Shown piece by piece: positions 43,699 through 53,862 of a DNA stretch of 64,000 nt. The stretch comes from FEN-987 sp964598845. GTDB lineage: Archaea; Thermoproteota; Bathyarchaeia; 40CM-2-53-6. The position numbers and the translations under genes are program-made. The notes beneath the pieces are model-generated. The model was given only the letters and a program-made list of their open reading frames with translations. It did not search any database and was not told the origin of the DNA. How positions within the stretch are numbered: the first letter of the stretch is position 1; each line of letters starts with the position of its first letter. The stretch lies in the NCBI GenBank assembly GCA_964598845.1, contig CAZRDM010000010.1, forward strand, positions 20,789 to 84,788. Reading direction: 5' to 3'.

Positions 43699-45489
43699 GT
43701 GTCAGCATTCAGAGCTGGGAAAATTGAGCGAGTAGCAGGACCTGTCGTCGTAGCGTCTAACATGCTCGGTGCTCGCATGTATGAACTTGTCAAAGTCGGT
43801 AGCGCCGGACTAATTGGTGAGATAATCCGAGTAGAAGCTGACACAGCGACAATGCAAGTCTACGAGGAGACGACCGGAATCAAACCAGGCGAGACTGTGG
43901 AACGCACCGGAGCCCCGCTCTCCGTGGAGTTGGGACCAGGTCTAATTAACCAGTTCTTTGACGGAACTCAACGACCGCTTCCTATATTGCTGGATAAGGC
44001 AGGAGCATTCATTCGCAGAGGAATATCCGCTCCCGCACTCGACCGCGACAAGAAATGGAAATTCACACCTGGAGTGAACAAAGGAGATAAAGTGATTGGA
44101 GGCGACGCCCTCGGCGAAGTTCCCGAGACTGTTCTTGTTAAGCATCGAATCCTTGTTCCCCCCAATACTGCTGGCATTGTCAGGTCGATTGTTGGGAAGG
44201 ACGAGTACACCTTAGACGATCCGATTGCAGAAATAGAGACCAATCGTGGCGATGTCAAACTTTGTCTAGTGCAATCCTGGCCGGTTCGAATACCACGTCC
44301 TGTCCGCGAGAAGGTTCCTTCAGACACACCGCTGATAACCGGACAGCGAATTATCGATTTCTTCTTCCCCATCTCGAAAGGGGGCACAGCCGCGATTCCA
44401 GGAGACTTCGGAACGGGCAAGACGATTATGCAACACCAGCTCGCGAAATGGGCTGATGCCGAGGTAATTGTCTACGTTGGTTGCGGTGAACGCGGCAATG
44501 AGATGACGGAGGTTCTTGAGACTTTCCCCGAGCTTAAGGACCCAAGGTCTGGGCAACCATTGATGGAGCGGACGATTCTCGTTGCAAACACCTCCAATAT
44601 GCCCATCGCAGCGAGAGAAGCAAGCATGTACACGGGCGTCACCTTGGCTGAATACTTCCGCGATATGGGATATGACGTAGCGCTCATGGCCGACTCTACG
44701 TCGCGTTGGGCTGAGGCATTGCGCGAGGTTTCGGGACGCTTGGAGGAAATGCCCGGTGAGGAAGGTTACCCAGCCTATTTGGCATCACGATTGGCGGAAA
44801 TATATGAGAGAACGGGACGCGTGAAAGTGATAGGTACCGATGAGAACAAGCTCGGCTCAGTTTCAGCCGTCGGTGCAGTGTCTCCCTCCGGAGGAGACTT
44901 CTCAGAGCCGGTAACCCAGAACACACTTAGAATTGTGAAAGTCTTCTGGGCACTAAGCAAGCCGCTAGCCGAGCGGAGACACTTTCCCGCTATCGATTGG
45001 CTAACAAGCTACTCGTTGTACCTCGACTCGCTCGAGAATTGGTACAAGAGCCAGATGGGCCCCGAATGGTCCGCCCTACGAAAGGAAGCGATGGCGCTCC
45101 TTCAACGTGACGAGGAACTTCGCGAGATAGTCATGCTCGTAGGTCCTGACGCGCTCTCCGAGAGCCAGAGAGTCATTTTGGAAGCAGCTCGAATGATTAA
45201 GGAAGATTTCCTTATCCAGAGCGCCCTTCACCCCGTAGACAGCTACTGCTCTCCAGAGAAGACGTTTCGGCTAATGTGGTTGATCATGAAATTCTACGAC
45301 AGAATGAAGAACGTAGTTGACAAAGGGATCTCTCTACAGCGCGCACTGGATCTGCCTGCAAAAGATGAGATTGCGCGAGCCAAGATACATCCCTCAGAAA
45401 CCTTCGACCAACTTGCTGGAGGTCTCGAGGTCAAGATAGAACAACAGTTCCAAGATCTGACCAAGGAAATCCTTGAAGTGGCCAAGTGA
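43699..45489 (+). CDS. atpA: A-type ATP synthase subunit A (catalytic)
   Basis: Catalytic subunit of the archaeal A1 ATP synthase head. 596 aa: N-terminal barrel (RAGKIERVAGPVVVAS), the non-homologous insert (about 110-190), the P-loop GDFGTGKT (235-242; most relatives have GPFGSGKT) and MADSTSRWAEALREVSGRLE. GTG start. The order A-B-D is that of other archaeal clusters, but subunits C, E, F, H, I and K are not in this window. Confidence 0.97.
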   Translation: MSAFRAGKIERVAGPVVVASNMLGARMYELVKVGSAGLIGEIIRVEADTATMQVYEETTGIKPGETVERTGAPLSVELGPGLINQFFDGTQRPLPILLDKAGAFIRRGISAPALDRDKKWKFTPGVNKGDKVIGGDALGEVPETVLVKHRILVPPNTAGIVRSIVGKDEYTLDDPIAEIETNRGDVKLCLVQSWPVRIPRPVREKVPSDTPLITGQRIIDFFFPISKGGTAAIPGDFGTGKTIMQHQLAKWADAEVIVYVGCGERGNEMTEVLETFPELKDPRSGQPLMERTILVANTSNMPIAAREASMYTGVTLAEYFRDMGYDVALMADSTSRWAEALREVSGRLEEMPGEEGYPAYLASRLAEIYERTGRVKVIGTDENKLGSVSAVGAVSPSGGDFSEPVTQNTLRIVKVFWALSKPLAERRHFPAIDWLTSYSLYLDSLENWYKSQMGPEWSALRKEAMALLQRDEELREIVMLVGPDALSESQRVILEAARMIKEDFLIQSALHPVDSYCSPEKTFRLMWLIMKFYDRMKNVVDKGISLQRALDLPAKDEIARAKIHPSETFDQLAGGLEVKIEQQFQDLTKEILEVAK

Positions 45490-45499
45490 GGCAGAATAC

Positions 45500-46900
45500 A
45501 TGTCAGTGGTGGTTAGAGAGTACTCGACAGTTGACCGGATCTCAGGACCACTTCTCTTTGTACACAACGTGAGAGGGGTCGGGTTCGGCGAATTGGTCAG
45601 GATTCGGACACCGACCGGAGAGGAAAGAAGAGGGCAAGTTCTTGAGATTCGGAGCGATATGGCTGTCGTGCAGGTCTTCGAGGGCACCTCTGGATTAGAC
45701 GTTTCTTCGACAGCCGTTCGCTTCGTCGGTGAGACCCTTAGACTTCCCGTCTCAAGTGATCTACTTGGAAGAGTACTCGACGGAAGCGGGAACCCAATAG
45801 ATGGCGGACCGCGCATTCTTCCTGAAGATTACTGGGAGGTACACGGCGCACCTATCAATCCATACGCCCGGACATATCCCAGAGAGTTCATACAAACGGG
45901 GATTTCAGCCATCGACGGCATGAACACCCTCGTGAGAGGACAGAAGCTTCCATTGTTCTCTGGCGCAGGCCTGCCACACAATCGGGTGGCCGCCCAAGTT
46001 GCACGCCAAGCGAGGGTCAGAGGAACAGAGGAACCATTCTCAACGGTCTTCGCAGCTATAGGGATCACGGCGGATGAGGCCAGATTCTTTCGAGAGGACT
46101 TCGAGAGACAGGGGGCCTTCGAACACGTCACGATGTTCGTCAATCTTGCAGATGACCCGGCGATCGAACGAATTCTGACACCACGAATGGCCCTTACCGC
46201 GGCGGAATATTTCGCCTTCAAGCTAGACATGCACGTTCTGGTTATCCTCACCGACATGACCAATTACGCCGAGGCTCTGCGTGAGATTTCTGCAGCAAGG
46301 GAAGAAGTCCCGGGACGGAGAGGTTACCCTGGTTATCTTTACACCGACCTAGCCACCATCTACGAACGCGCCGGGAGAGTACACAAGGCCAAAGGTTCAA
46401 TCACACAGATGCCAATCTTGACCATGCCCCATGATGATATCACGCACCCGATTCCCAACCTAACGGGTTACATTACAGAGGGCCAGTTGATAGTTGACCG
46501 TGGACTTTACAGGAAAGGTGTCTTTCCCCCTGTCGATGTATCTCCATCCCTTTCGCGACTGATGCGGGAGGGAATCGGAAAGGAAAGAACTCGGCAAGAC
46601 CACCGTGAGGTTTCAGACCAACTCTACTACGCATATGCTGAGGGACGAGCGTTCAGGGATCTCGTGGCGGTCGTCGGAGAAGAGGCACTTTCCGCCAGAG
46701 ACAAGATATACCTAAGGTTCGCCGATGAGTTTGAACGACGCTTCGTAAACCAAGGCGAATATGAGAACCGCGACATCGAAAAGACGCTTGACCTAGGATG
46801 GGAGCTACTTGCGATGCTACCTGAGAGTGAGCTGAAACGTGTTGACCCTGCCACAATCAAACAATTCCACCCCAAGTACCGGACTGGGACAGGAAGCTGA
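45500..46900 (+). CDS. atpB: A-type ATP synthase subunit B (regulatory)
   Basis: 466 aa non-catalytic A1 subunit. ATG 45500 gives VVVREYSTVDRISGPLLFV, the normal opening. There is no P-loop; PLFSGAGLPHN takes its place, as in all B subunits. ILTDMTNYAEALREISAARE and GYPGYLYTDLATIYERAGR are intact. It follows atpA after 10 bases and its stop touches the atpD start. Confidence 0.97.
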   Translation: MSVVVREYSTVDRISGPLLFVHNVRGVGFGELVRIRTPTGEERRGQVLEIRSDMAVVQVFEGTSGLDVSSTAVRFVGETLRLPVSSDLLGRVLDGSGNPIDGGPRILPEDYWEVHGAPINPYARTYPREFIQTGISAIDGMNTLVRGQKLPLFSGAGLPHNRVAAQVARQARVRGTEEPFSTVFAAIGITADEARFFREDFERQGAFEHVTMFVNLADDPAIERILTPRMALTAAEYFAFKLDMHVLVILTDMTNYAEALREISAAREEVPGRRGYPGYLYTDLATIYERAGRVHKAKGSITQMPILTMPHDDITHPIPNLTGYITEGQLIVDRGLYRKGVFPPVDVSPSLSRLMREGIGKERTRQDHREVSDQLYYAYAEGRAFRDLVAVVGEEALSARDKIYLRFADEFERRFVNQGEYENRDIEKTLDLGWELLAMLPESELKRVDPATIKQFHPKYRTGTGS

Positions 46901-47566
46901 ATGCCCGAGCTCATTGCTGGTGTTCACCCAACCCGAATGGAACTATTGACGCTGAGGAAAAGGCGCAATATAGCAGAAAGAGGTCGCGATCTCCTAAGAG
47001 AGAAACTTGATGCATTAATGCTGGAATTCTTCCAGTTCGTCCGCGAGATCTCCGCCCTTAGAGCGAAGGCACAAGAACTTCTGTCTCAAGCGTACGATAG
47101 CTTCGTGGAAGCCCAGATGGCGATGGGCTACATGAAGCTTGTACAATCGTCCATAGGCGTTGAGGACAGGTTCTCGACAGAATCGAAGTCTCGGAATGTG
47201 ATAGGCGTCACGATACCCTACATACAGGTGAACGTCAAACCTCTCACGGAATTTCCCTACAGCCTCTATGATACCTCAGCGAAACTCGATGAAGCCACCT
47301 TGAAGATGGCAGATGCGATCAAGGCTATTGCGGAACTCTCCAGCGCTGAGGCCGCCGTGAGAAAGCTCGCGGAAGCAATCGCGGCCACCAAGAGGCGCGT
47401 CAATTCATTGGAATACGTGGTCATCCCCCGCATGCTCAGCACCATTCGGTACATCGAGATGCACTTAGAAGAGGCCGAGCGAGAGGACTTCTTCCGATTG
47501 AAGAGAATCAAGAGCAGAATGGCGAAGGCTGAAGCCAAGAGAGAACTTCAGATTCCCGCAGCCTAA
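46901..47566 (+). CDS. atpD: A-type ATP synthase subunit D (central stalk)
   Basis: 221-aa central rotor stalk. Long antiparallel helices with typical openings (GVHPTRMELLTLRKRRNIAE, GRDLLREKLDALMLEF) and ending (NSLEYVVIPRMLSTIRYI). ATG begins on the base after the atpB TGA, implying coupled translation. Confidence 0.95.
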   Translation: MPELIAGVHPTRMELLTLRKRRNIAERGRDLLREKLDALMLEFFQFVREISALRAKAQELLSQAYDSFVEAQMAMGYMKLVQSSIGVEDRFSTESKSRNVIGVTIPYIQVNVKPLTEFPYSLYDTSAKLDEATLKMADAIKAIAELSSAEAAVRKLAEAIAATKRRVNSLEYVVIPRMLSTIRYIEMHLEEAEREDFFRLKRIKSRMAKAEAKRELQIPAA

Positions 47567-47583
47567 GCGCCAAGATCCGCAAC

Positions 47584-47964
47584 CTAGGAAGACTGGCCTT
47601 TCAGGAGAAGTATCGCTCGGGCAAGGTCACCTCGCGCCTCAATAAGGGCCTTCCTCGATTCTTCCAGAGTCTTGCCAGTTTGTTGGGCTACTAATTCGAC
47701 ATCCGCTTCAGGCGTAGTCTCATTTTCTACCCGAGCGGCTGACTCGGAGACACGGCCATCAGCTATTTGGTACATCTTCTGCCCCTGAACTGTAACCAGA
47801 GTAACGTTGGGTGCTTCGATGATTATGTCTTTGGAGGGGGTCTTTATGATGACCTTTGTGACATCAGGCAGTTCATCCACCTTCATGCCCATCTTCTGCA
47901 TCATTCTCGTTGCGTCGCGTCCACTGGGAACGCCGCGTGCTGCCTTGAGAGCCTTGTAGGCCAA
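47584..47964 (-). CDS. nac: Nascent polypeptide-associated complex protein (NAC)
   Basis: 126 aa. NAC beta-barrel domain (VTKVIIKTPSKDIIIEAPNV, VQGQKMYQIAD) and a C-terminal UBA domain (DVELVAQQTGKTLEESRKAL, ILLLKG). Archaeal NAC forms homodimers at the ribosomal exit tunnel. TTG 47964 start; RMMQKMGMKV is the usual family opening, so the first 20 residues are an extension or the start is later. Convergent with atpD, 17 bases between stops. Confidence 0.93.
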   Translation of the reverse strand: MAYKALKAARGVPSGRDATRMMQKMGMKVDELPDVTKVIIKTPSKDIIIEAPNVTLVTVQGQKMYQIADGRVSESAARVENETTPEADVELVAQQTGKTLEESRKALIEARGDLARAILLLKGQSS

Positions 47965-48022
47965 TCTTTCTCAACGCCTCAAGTTTCAGCTCTCGAATAC
48001 AATAAGAATATCGGCCTTCAGT

Positions 48023-49573
48023 CTACCTCAGTCCTGAGACAGATTCAATGGCTTCCAAGATAGCTCCATCAGTAATCATTCTCGCAACGGCTTCGATGTC
48101 TGATGACATCGGGCGGTCTTCTCGGAGCATAGGAACCTTCTCTCGGATTTTCTCATACAGCAATCTCGTCCCCTTGCCGCATTTGTCGGGACCTCTAAAG
48201 TCGAGACCCTGCGTTGCACAGATCAGTTCAATCGCGATAGCTCTTTGAGCGTTCTGGAGAATTGTCCTCGCTTTGAGCGCTGCGGTCGCACTCATGCTGA
48301 CGAAATCCTCCATGTTGCCAGATGTTGGTATCGTGTCAACGGTAGCTGGGTGAGCTAGGACTTTGTTCTCTGAAGCAAGCGCGGCCGCCGTGTACTGCAG
48401 GGCCATTAAGCCAGAATGCAATCCCTCCAACCCTTTAGCTCCAACTAAGAAAGGAGGGAGACCATTACTCAGGTCTGCGTCAAGTAATCTAAATACTCGC
48501 CTTTCAGAAAGATTCGCGATCATCGAGAGAGCTATGGAAATGAAGTCCATCGCCATTCCCACAGGCTGACCGTGAAAGTTACCACCTGATAGAACATCCG
48601 GACCGTCTAGGAATACTAGCGGATTATCAGTGGCAGAGTTAATTTCAACCTCCACAAGTCTCCGAGCGAAAGCAACAGCCTCCCGAGCAGCACCAAGAAC
48701 CTGAGGAGCACACCTCAACGAATATGCATCCTGCGCAGGCTCATGCTCTGCACTCACCTTTTCTTTGACAAGCCTACTTTCTCTGATCATCGAGCGAATG
48801 TTATACGCAGAATCGATCTGGCCTTTGAAAGGTCTTGCCTCATGAATCCTGGGATCAAGAGGTTGAACGGACCCGAGTAAAGCTTCAAGTGTAGACGCCA
48901 TGGCGACATCGGCGATCTTGACCAGTTGCTCAGCATCATGCACCACCAAGACTGCTAAGGCAGTAGACATCTGTGTCCCATTGTTCAGCGCAAGCCCCTC
49001 CTTCATAGTCAGTGAAAGTGGCATCCGTCCAACCTCCTTGAGGACCTGCATTGCAGACATCGTCTTTCCATGAAACTCAACTGAACCCTCGCCCATAAGT
49101 GCCAGTGACATGTGTGACAACGGAGCAAGGTCCCCACTCGCTCCAACAGACCCCCTTGACGGAATCAGAGGGTGGATACATTCGTTCAGAAAATCCTTAA
49201 TCAACAACGCGACGACTGGTCGAATTCCCGAAAGCCCTTTTGCCAACGTATTTAGACGAAGAAGCATCAATGCACGTACAACGTCCGTGGGAAGATCTTC
49301 GCCAATGCCACAGGCATGACTTCTTATGAGATTCGTTTGGAGCTGAGTTGCTTGATCCAAGGTGATCCTTGTTTCACTCAGTGCTCCGAATCCAGTTGTG
49401 ACTCCGTAGATCGTCACGCCATCGTGGGCGAGACGTTCAAGAGCGAGGCGCGATTTCTCGATATTTTCCAGCGCATCCTTTGAAATTTCAACTCGAGCCT
49501 TCGCCCGCGCTACTCTGACGACATCTTCTATCGTCAGTGAAGACCCGTTGACGATGATCGTTTCATCCGACAT
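48023..49573 (-). CDS. hutH: Histidine ammonia-lyase
   Basis: Deaminates histidine to urocanate, the first step of histidine catabolism. 516 aa with the self-forming MIO cofactor triad A145-S146-G147 in GSVGASGDLAPLSH, YGVTTGFGAL (53-tyrosine region) and a C-terminal SGNMEDFVSMS. These fit histidine rather than phenylalanine substrates, but specificity is inferred. No hutU, hutI or hutG is in the window. ATG start. Confidence 0.92.
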   Translation of the reverse strand: MSDETIIVNGSSLTIEDVVRVARAKARVEISKDALENIEKSRLALERLAHDGVTIYGVTTGFGALSETRITLDQATQLQTNLIRSHACGIGEDLPTDVVRALMLLRLNTLAKGLSGIRPVVALLIKDFLNECIHPLIPSRGSVGASGDLAPLSHMSLALMGEGSVEFHGKTMSAMQVLKEVGRMPLSLTMKEGLALNNGTQMSTALAVLVVHDAEQLVKIADVAMASTLEALLGSVQPLDPRIHEARPFKGQIDSAYNIRSMIRESRLVKEKVSAEHEPAQDAYSLRCAPQVLGAAREAVAFARRLVEVEINSATDNPLVFLDGPDVLSGGNFHGQPVGMAMDFISIALSMIANLSERRVFRLLDADLSNGLPPFLVGAKGLEGLHSGLMALQYTAAALASENKVLAHPATVDTIPTSGNMEDFVSMSATAALKARTILQNAQRAIAIELICATQGLDFRGPDKCGKGTRLLYEKIREKVPMLREDRPMSSDIEAVARMITDGAILEAIESVSGLR

Positions 49574-49811
49574 GACTCTTCCTCACGGCCGCTCTATCCT
49601 GGGTACTAGTGTTTGAATGTGTTTGTCAACTGGCAAGAACAGATGCATCGTATCCGTCCAATCTTTTCTTGAAACCATGAGTTCTCTGCGCATCCGAGGA
49701 AGTCGAGGATACCAGCAGCAAGCAGAGCCTCCAGCGTTTTCAAGAGCCGCTTTGAACCGTACTGTTGGCTTCTAGACTTTCGTACCCTGTGCAGAGACGT
49801 GCGCGAAGGTA

Positions 49812-49833
49812 TTTATATACGCCCTAAGGCGTA
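49812..49833 (+). promoter_or_regulatory. TATA box with adjoining palindrome upstream of subtilase
   Basis: TTTATATA at 49812-49819 is followed at once by TACGCC-CTAA-GGCGTA (49818-49833), a perfect 6-bp inverted repeat. It would lie between the TATA box and the transcription start (near 49840), a classic repressor position. The gene starts at 49894. Confidence 0.6.
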
Positions 49834-49893
49834 CGACCGAAAAAACATCTGTTCGGTGCCATCTTTGGGCAATCCACCGCTTGAGAAGCTGCG

Positions 49894-52827
49894 ATGACCT
49901 ACTTGAGCATCGGAACCCCTCCACCAACATCTTCTTTGATCCTTATCCTTGCTCTAGTCTTATCGGCATCCTTCACACAGAATGTGAATGCTGCGCCGTT
50001 CTTCGACGCGAAAGTTTTGCTGACGTTGAAGGCAGACCCCGCTCTCCGAACGACACTTGAACAAACGGCAACCCACGCTGATTCTGAAGTAAGAGTCATG
50101 CTGGTCTTTTCTCAACCGCTGTCAACTGAACAGGTGAGGAATCTATACTCCTTGGGAACCATCGGGACTCTAACGACTCACGTCGCTTCGATGCATTTGC
50201 CTCGAACGGCATTACCGCAACTCGCCTCTCTGGACTTCGTCGAACGCATTTCACTCCCGAAAACATTGGAATCCCGACTGGATGCCAGTGTGCCTGAGAT
50301 ACTCGCTGACGAGGTGTGGGAAACGGCAAGGGACTATGAGGGTAACCCTGTGGATGGTACTGGAGTTGTGATAGGGATTGTCGACAGCGGTATAGACTAC
50401 CTACACAAGGATTTCTACTTCAAGAACGGTACCAGCAAAATACTCTCCATCTGGGACCAGTCGGTCACTGGCAAAGCGCCTAGTGGGTTCGATTATGGGA
50501 ACGAATGTACAAGACTGGACATACAGATCAAAGCGTGCAGCGAGTCCGACGGAGTTACAAATCGGCTGGAAAGGGGGCATGGAACAGCGGTCGCCGCGGT
50601 TGTGGCTAGTACTGGTCAAGCAACGACTCTTCTCGGTAGCTGCCTGCGCTATGACGGAGAAAAGTGGCACAATGACACCGCGAGATGTCAGGACCGCGAC
50701 AGAACCCCTTTCCTACTCCTCAATGCTTCTATTGACTTTCGCTATTTTGGAGCCCACGAAGAGTTCAACACATTGTACTTCGAATTCGCGGCGAAGGGCG
50801 TTTATGGTCCACTCAAATGGGAATATTCTACGGGGTCTGGTTCTTGGAGGCATCTCACAATAGACTCAGATGGAACAGCGGCATTCGATCACAATGGAAC
50901 AGTAGTTTTCACACCGCCTATCGACTGGGCGCCAGACACGGTGAACGGTGATGCAAACGCGTATTGGCTTCGCTTGAGGACCAATACCGTCAGTAGACCT
51001 GCATCAGTCTATCGAGTCCAAGAAAGCCCACCTTATATCGGCGTCGCTCCGGGTGCCTCGATCATTGCGGTAAAACTCATCGACGGAAGTGAAGACCACG
51101 TTCTTGACGGTATGAGCTACGTGGTAGAAAAAGCTCGTGAACTTGGACGCCCGCTCGTAATCGATCATAGCTTAGGTGACGCCTTAGGTTCCCATGACGG
51201 AACGGAAACATTAGAGCTTGCCTTCGCAGACTTCGCTGAGGACGGGATACCGATTGTTGTCGCCGCCGGAAACTCGCGAAACAAGAATCTGCATGTAAGT
51301 GGGAAACTCTCACCTGCACAGTCCGTAACAGTCTCTTGGAACATGTATGAGAATGAGAGTCAGAATTACATTGACATCTGGTATTCGGTTTCTAGTATCT
51401 TCGCAATCTCGGTTAGGACGCCGAGCGGCAGAACTGTCTCGGGTCCAACACCTGATTCAGGGATCAGTACAGAGGACGGGAGTGTCATAATCATACCTGA
51501 CGAGCGCCCCACGGGGAAAGAGTGGTGGATCAATGTTACGTCTCTTGGCGGGAAGCCCCTCCAGACGAACCCTTGGTCATTTACACTAACCGGCGTGACC
51601 GTCTCGGACGGGACGTGGGACGCTTGGAGCGAGCCTGGTAATTTCACTGCTAATGCTGACAGCCTTCTCGCAAAACGCTACATTATCGATCCATCAAATA
51701 CCATCGACACTCCGGGCGCAGCCAAAGGGGTGATAACTGTAGGCGCCTACATGACGAAGTACCGCTGGAGGTCCGGGTGTAGCATTTGCATAACGCATTC
51801 GCAAGATGTGGGTTTACGTGGAATCTGGTGGAGCCCCTACGCACCCGGAGTTGGCAATCTAACCTACTCAAGCAGCATGGGACCGACCAGAGACGGCAGA
51901 ATGAAGCCAGACATTGTGGCCCCCGGCGCTAACATCGCCACGGCTAGGGCAATAACAAGACCTCAAAGATTTTCCGACCCAGACAATTATCACCAAATTT
52001 GGCGTGGAACAAGTTTCTCGGCTCCGCATGTGACCGGTGTGATCGCCCTCATGCTCCAGATGAACCCTCACCTTAGTCCAAGCGAAATCAGAGCTACCCT
52101 GACCGCGGATGCAAGACAAGACAGTTTCACGGGCCAAATCGACAAGCAAAACGGATCACCGCTCTGGGGTTGGGGAAAGGTGAACGCACTGAAATCAACC
52201 CAGGACGCCCCGGAACTCTATTCCATTAGGCTGGAAATTGCCTCGATTGGTCGAGACCTTCCCGTCAATCTTACTCTTGATGGTCAACTTCTCCTTACGA
52301 CATGGCTCAACCAAACCCACGTTCATATTCTTGAATTTCGTCGAGACGGAAACCATACGATCGCACTAACGCCTGTGATCTCCATAGGGAATGGAACACG
52401 GTATGCAGTAAGCGGGACTCCGTGGACGTTCTCTTCAGGTGGAATCAGAACGTATCGATATCGGCTGCAGTACTTCTTGCGCGTTGTCTCTGAGTATGGT
52501 TACGCAACAGGGACAGGTTGGTACGACGCGAACTCAACAGCTATCGTCAGTGTGATTCCTTCCTCGGTGCCGGGCTACCGATTTGCGGGATGGTCGGGGT
52601 CGACCAACTCTAATTCGACCACGATAGATTTGACCATGAACTCAGACAAGGAAATCGTGGCTCGGTGGGAACCCGAAGAAGCTACAGAGCCTATGCCCAG
52701 CTCGTACGTGCCCTTGATCGTAGCTGTGCTTGTCATTTCTTTGGTAGCTGTGTTCACTCTCAAATATCTTCGTGGAAAGACAAAGGTTAGACTTCGCTTG
52801 GCTCCTCAGCACCCTTCCGAACCTTAA
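49894..52827 (+). CDS. Secreted, membrane-anchored subtilisin-family protease
   Basis: 977 aa. Signal peptide (LILILALVLSASFTQNVNAA), an I9-like propeptide (about 40-125), then the S8 catalytic domain with D164 (IVDSGIDY), H229 (RGHGTAVA) and S707 (GTSFSAPHVTG). The H-to-S gap is enlarged by inserted beta domains of some 250 residues. After the catalytic domain come a PEGA-like beta region and an InlB-type repeat (YRFAGWSGSTNSNSTT), then a membrane helix (VPLIVAVLVISLVAVFTL) and a basic tail. Extracellular protein degradation. The 3' end overlaps the convergent PUA gene by 41 bases. Confidence 0.93.
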   Translation: MTYLSIGTPPPTSSLILILALVLSASFTQNVNAAPFFDAKVLLTLKADPALRTTLEQTATHADSEVRVMLVFSQPLSTEQVRNLYSLGTIGTLTTHVASMHLPRTALPQLASLDFVERISLPKTLESRLDASVPEILADEVWETARDYEGNPVDGTGVVIGIVDSGIDYLHKDFYFKNGTSKILSIWDQSVTGKAPSGFDYGNECTRLDIQIKACSESDGVTNRLERGHGTAVAAVVASTGQATTLLGSCLRYDGEKWHNDTARCQDRDRTPFLLLNASIDFRYFGAHEEFNTLYFEFAAKGVYGPLKWEYSTGSGSWRHLTIDSDGTAAFDHNGTVVFTPPIDWAPDTVNGDANAYWLRLRTNTVSRPASVYRVQESPPYIGVAPGASIIAVKLIDGSEDHVLDGMSYVVEKARELGRPLVIDHSLGDALGSHDGTETLELAFADFAEDGIPIVVAAGNSRNKNLHVSGKLSPAQSVTVSWNMYENESQNYIDIWYSVSSIFAISVRTPSGRTVSGPTPDSGISTEDGSVIIIPDERPTGKEWWINVTSLGGKPLQTNPWSFTLTGVTVSDGTWDAWSEPGNFTANADSLLAKRYIIDPSNTIDTPGAAKGVITVGAYMTKYRWRSGCSICITHSQDVGLRGIWWSPYAPGVGNLTYSSSMGPTRDGRMKPDIVAPGANIATARAITRPQRFSDPDNYHQIWRGTSFSAPHVTGVIALMLQMNPHLSPSEIRATLTADARQDSFTGQIDKQNGSPLWGWGKVNALKSTQDAPELYSIRLEIASIGRDLPVNLTLDGQLLLTTWLNQTHVHILEFRRDGNHTIALTPVISIGNGTRYAVSGTPWTFSSGGIRTYRYRLQYFLRVVSEYGYATGTGWYDANSTAIVSVIPSSVPGYRFAGWSGSTNSNSTTIDLTMNSDKEIVARWEPEEATEPMPSSYVPLIVAVLVISLVAVFTLKYLRGKTKVRLRLAPQHPSEP

Positions 52828-53284
52828 CCGCGACCCCTCTCTCGAAATACCGCATCTCAGCGCCACTTAGTACAGCTCTTCCAACCGCCAATAGTTTGCC
52901 GTCCTCGTCCGTTACGATGACCTCCTCCATTGGCCTCAACCTCTCGTCTGCACGCACAACATGCTTGGCGAAGACATCGCTCCCCGCCTTGATGAACTCC
53001 GCCACATCCTTCTGAACCACAACCACATTGGGGGGTTGTTTGATTCTCGAGAGTATGATCTTCGCGCCATGAGGTGTAAGGGCAAGATAACCGTCCTTGG
53101 GTCTCAGTGTAGCGATCAACTGTCCACTTCGGAAAATGTGCCTGATTCTTCCGGTGCGCTTTGAGCAGACTATTCGAGTATCTCTATCGAACAGCACCGC
53201 TCCAACGCCTTTCCCAAATTGATAGTTTCCAATTCCTACCAACTTCCGAAGTTGGGCCAAAGCGGGGCGATCCAAAGTTATCAT
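52787..53284 (-). CDS. PUA-domain protein (archaeosine TGT/ArcS C-terminal type)
   Basis: 165 aa: a pre-PUA segment (YQFGKGVGAVLFDRDTRIVC, KTGRIRHIFRSGQLIATLRP) and a PUA RNA-binding domain (SDVFAKHVVRADERLRPMEE, GRAVLSGAEMRYFERGVAVK). This is the C-terminal module of archaeosine tRNA-guanine transglycosylase and ArcS, here as a free protein; the catalytic barrel is absent. It may pair with a separately encoded TGT or guide another RNA enzyme. ATG 53284. It is divergent from MBF1. Confidence 0.85.
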   Translation of the reverse strand: MITLDRPALAQLRKLVGIGNYQFGKGVGAVLFDRDTRIVCSKRTGRIRHIFRSGQLIATLRPKDGYLALTPHGAKIILSRIKQPPNVVVVQKDVAEFIKAGSDVFAKHVVRADERLRPMEEVIVTDEDGKLLAVGRAVLSGAEMRYFERGVAVKVRKGAEEPSEV

Positions 53285-53352
53285 AAGCGGTGAGTCGAGA
53301 AACCAATTTAAGCTTCAAGCTAGCTTCCCGAAAGCGACCGAGACGCTCGCAT

Positions 53353-53862
53353 TTGAACTGCGATATCTGCGGAAGAGAAATCATAGGTCAGCCCTTCAGG
53401 GTTAGGGTCGAAGGAGCGAAAATGCTGGTCTGCAACCAGTGCGAAAGATTAGGTAAACCCTACGAAGAACCACCTGATACGGCTCGGCGCCCTCTCAGAA
53501 CGCGTCCACTTCCGAGTTTGCCGCGACGCAGAGCTCCTGAGTTGCCCAGAGAGATGCATGAGTTTGAAGTCGCTGAGGACTATGGGGAACGTGTGCGCAG
53601 ACATCGCATGAAGTCAGGACTGTCCCAGGACGTTCTGGCGAAGCGCGTCAAGGAAAAGCTGTCAGTCATCCAAAAAATAGAAACTGGGAAAATGATCCCA
53701 GACACACGATTATGTAGAGCCTTGGAGCATGAGCTTAGGGTTAAGCTTTTGGTGCCGCGCAAGGAGGTTTCGCCAGTTCCGAAGACTGCGGCACCGACTG
53801 CAATCACACTTGGTGAGATTGCGAGAATCAAGGGAGAATCGCAAACGGAGCGATCTGACTAG
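53353..53862 (+). CDS. Multiprotein-bridging factor 1 (MBF1)
   Basis: An archaeal transcription or translation-associated factor. N-terminal zinc ribbon (LNCDICGREI, then LVCNQCERLG), a proline/arginine-rich linker, and a Cro-type HTH (GERVRRHRMKSGLSQDVLAK, KIETGKMIPDTRL). The reading is open from GTG 53290, but TTG 53353 is preferred. It places the first residues exactly at the usual MBF1 opening, a TATA-like TTTAAGC lies at 53308-53314, and GTG 53290 would leave only five bases between divergent genes. About 169 aa. Confidence 0.88.
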   Translation: MNCDICGREIIGQPFRVRVEGAKMLVCNQCERLGKPYEEPPDTARRPLRTRPLPSLPRRRAPELPREMHEFEVAEDYGERVRRHRMKSGLSQDVLAKRVKEKLSVIQKIETGKMIPDTRLCRALEHELRVKLLVPRKEVSPVPKTAAPTAITLGEIARIKGESQTERSD

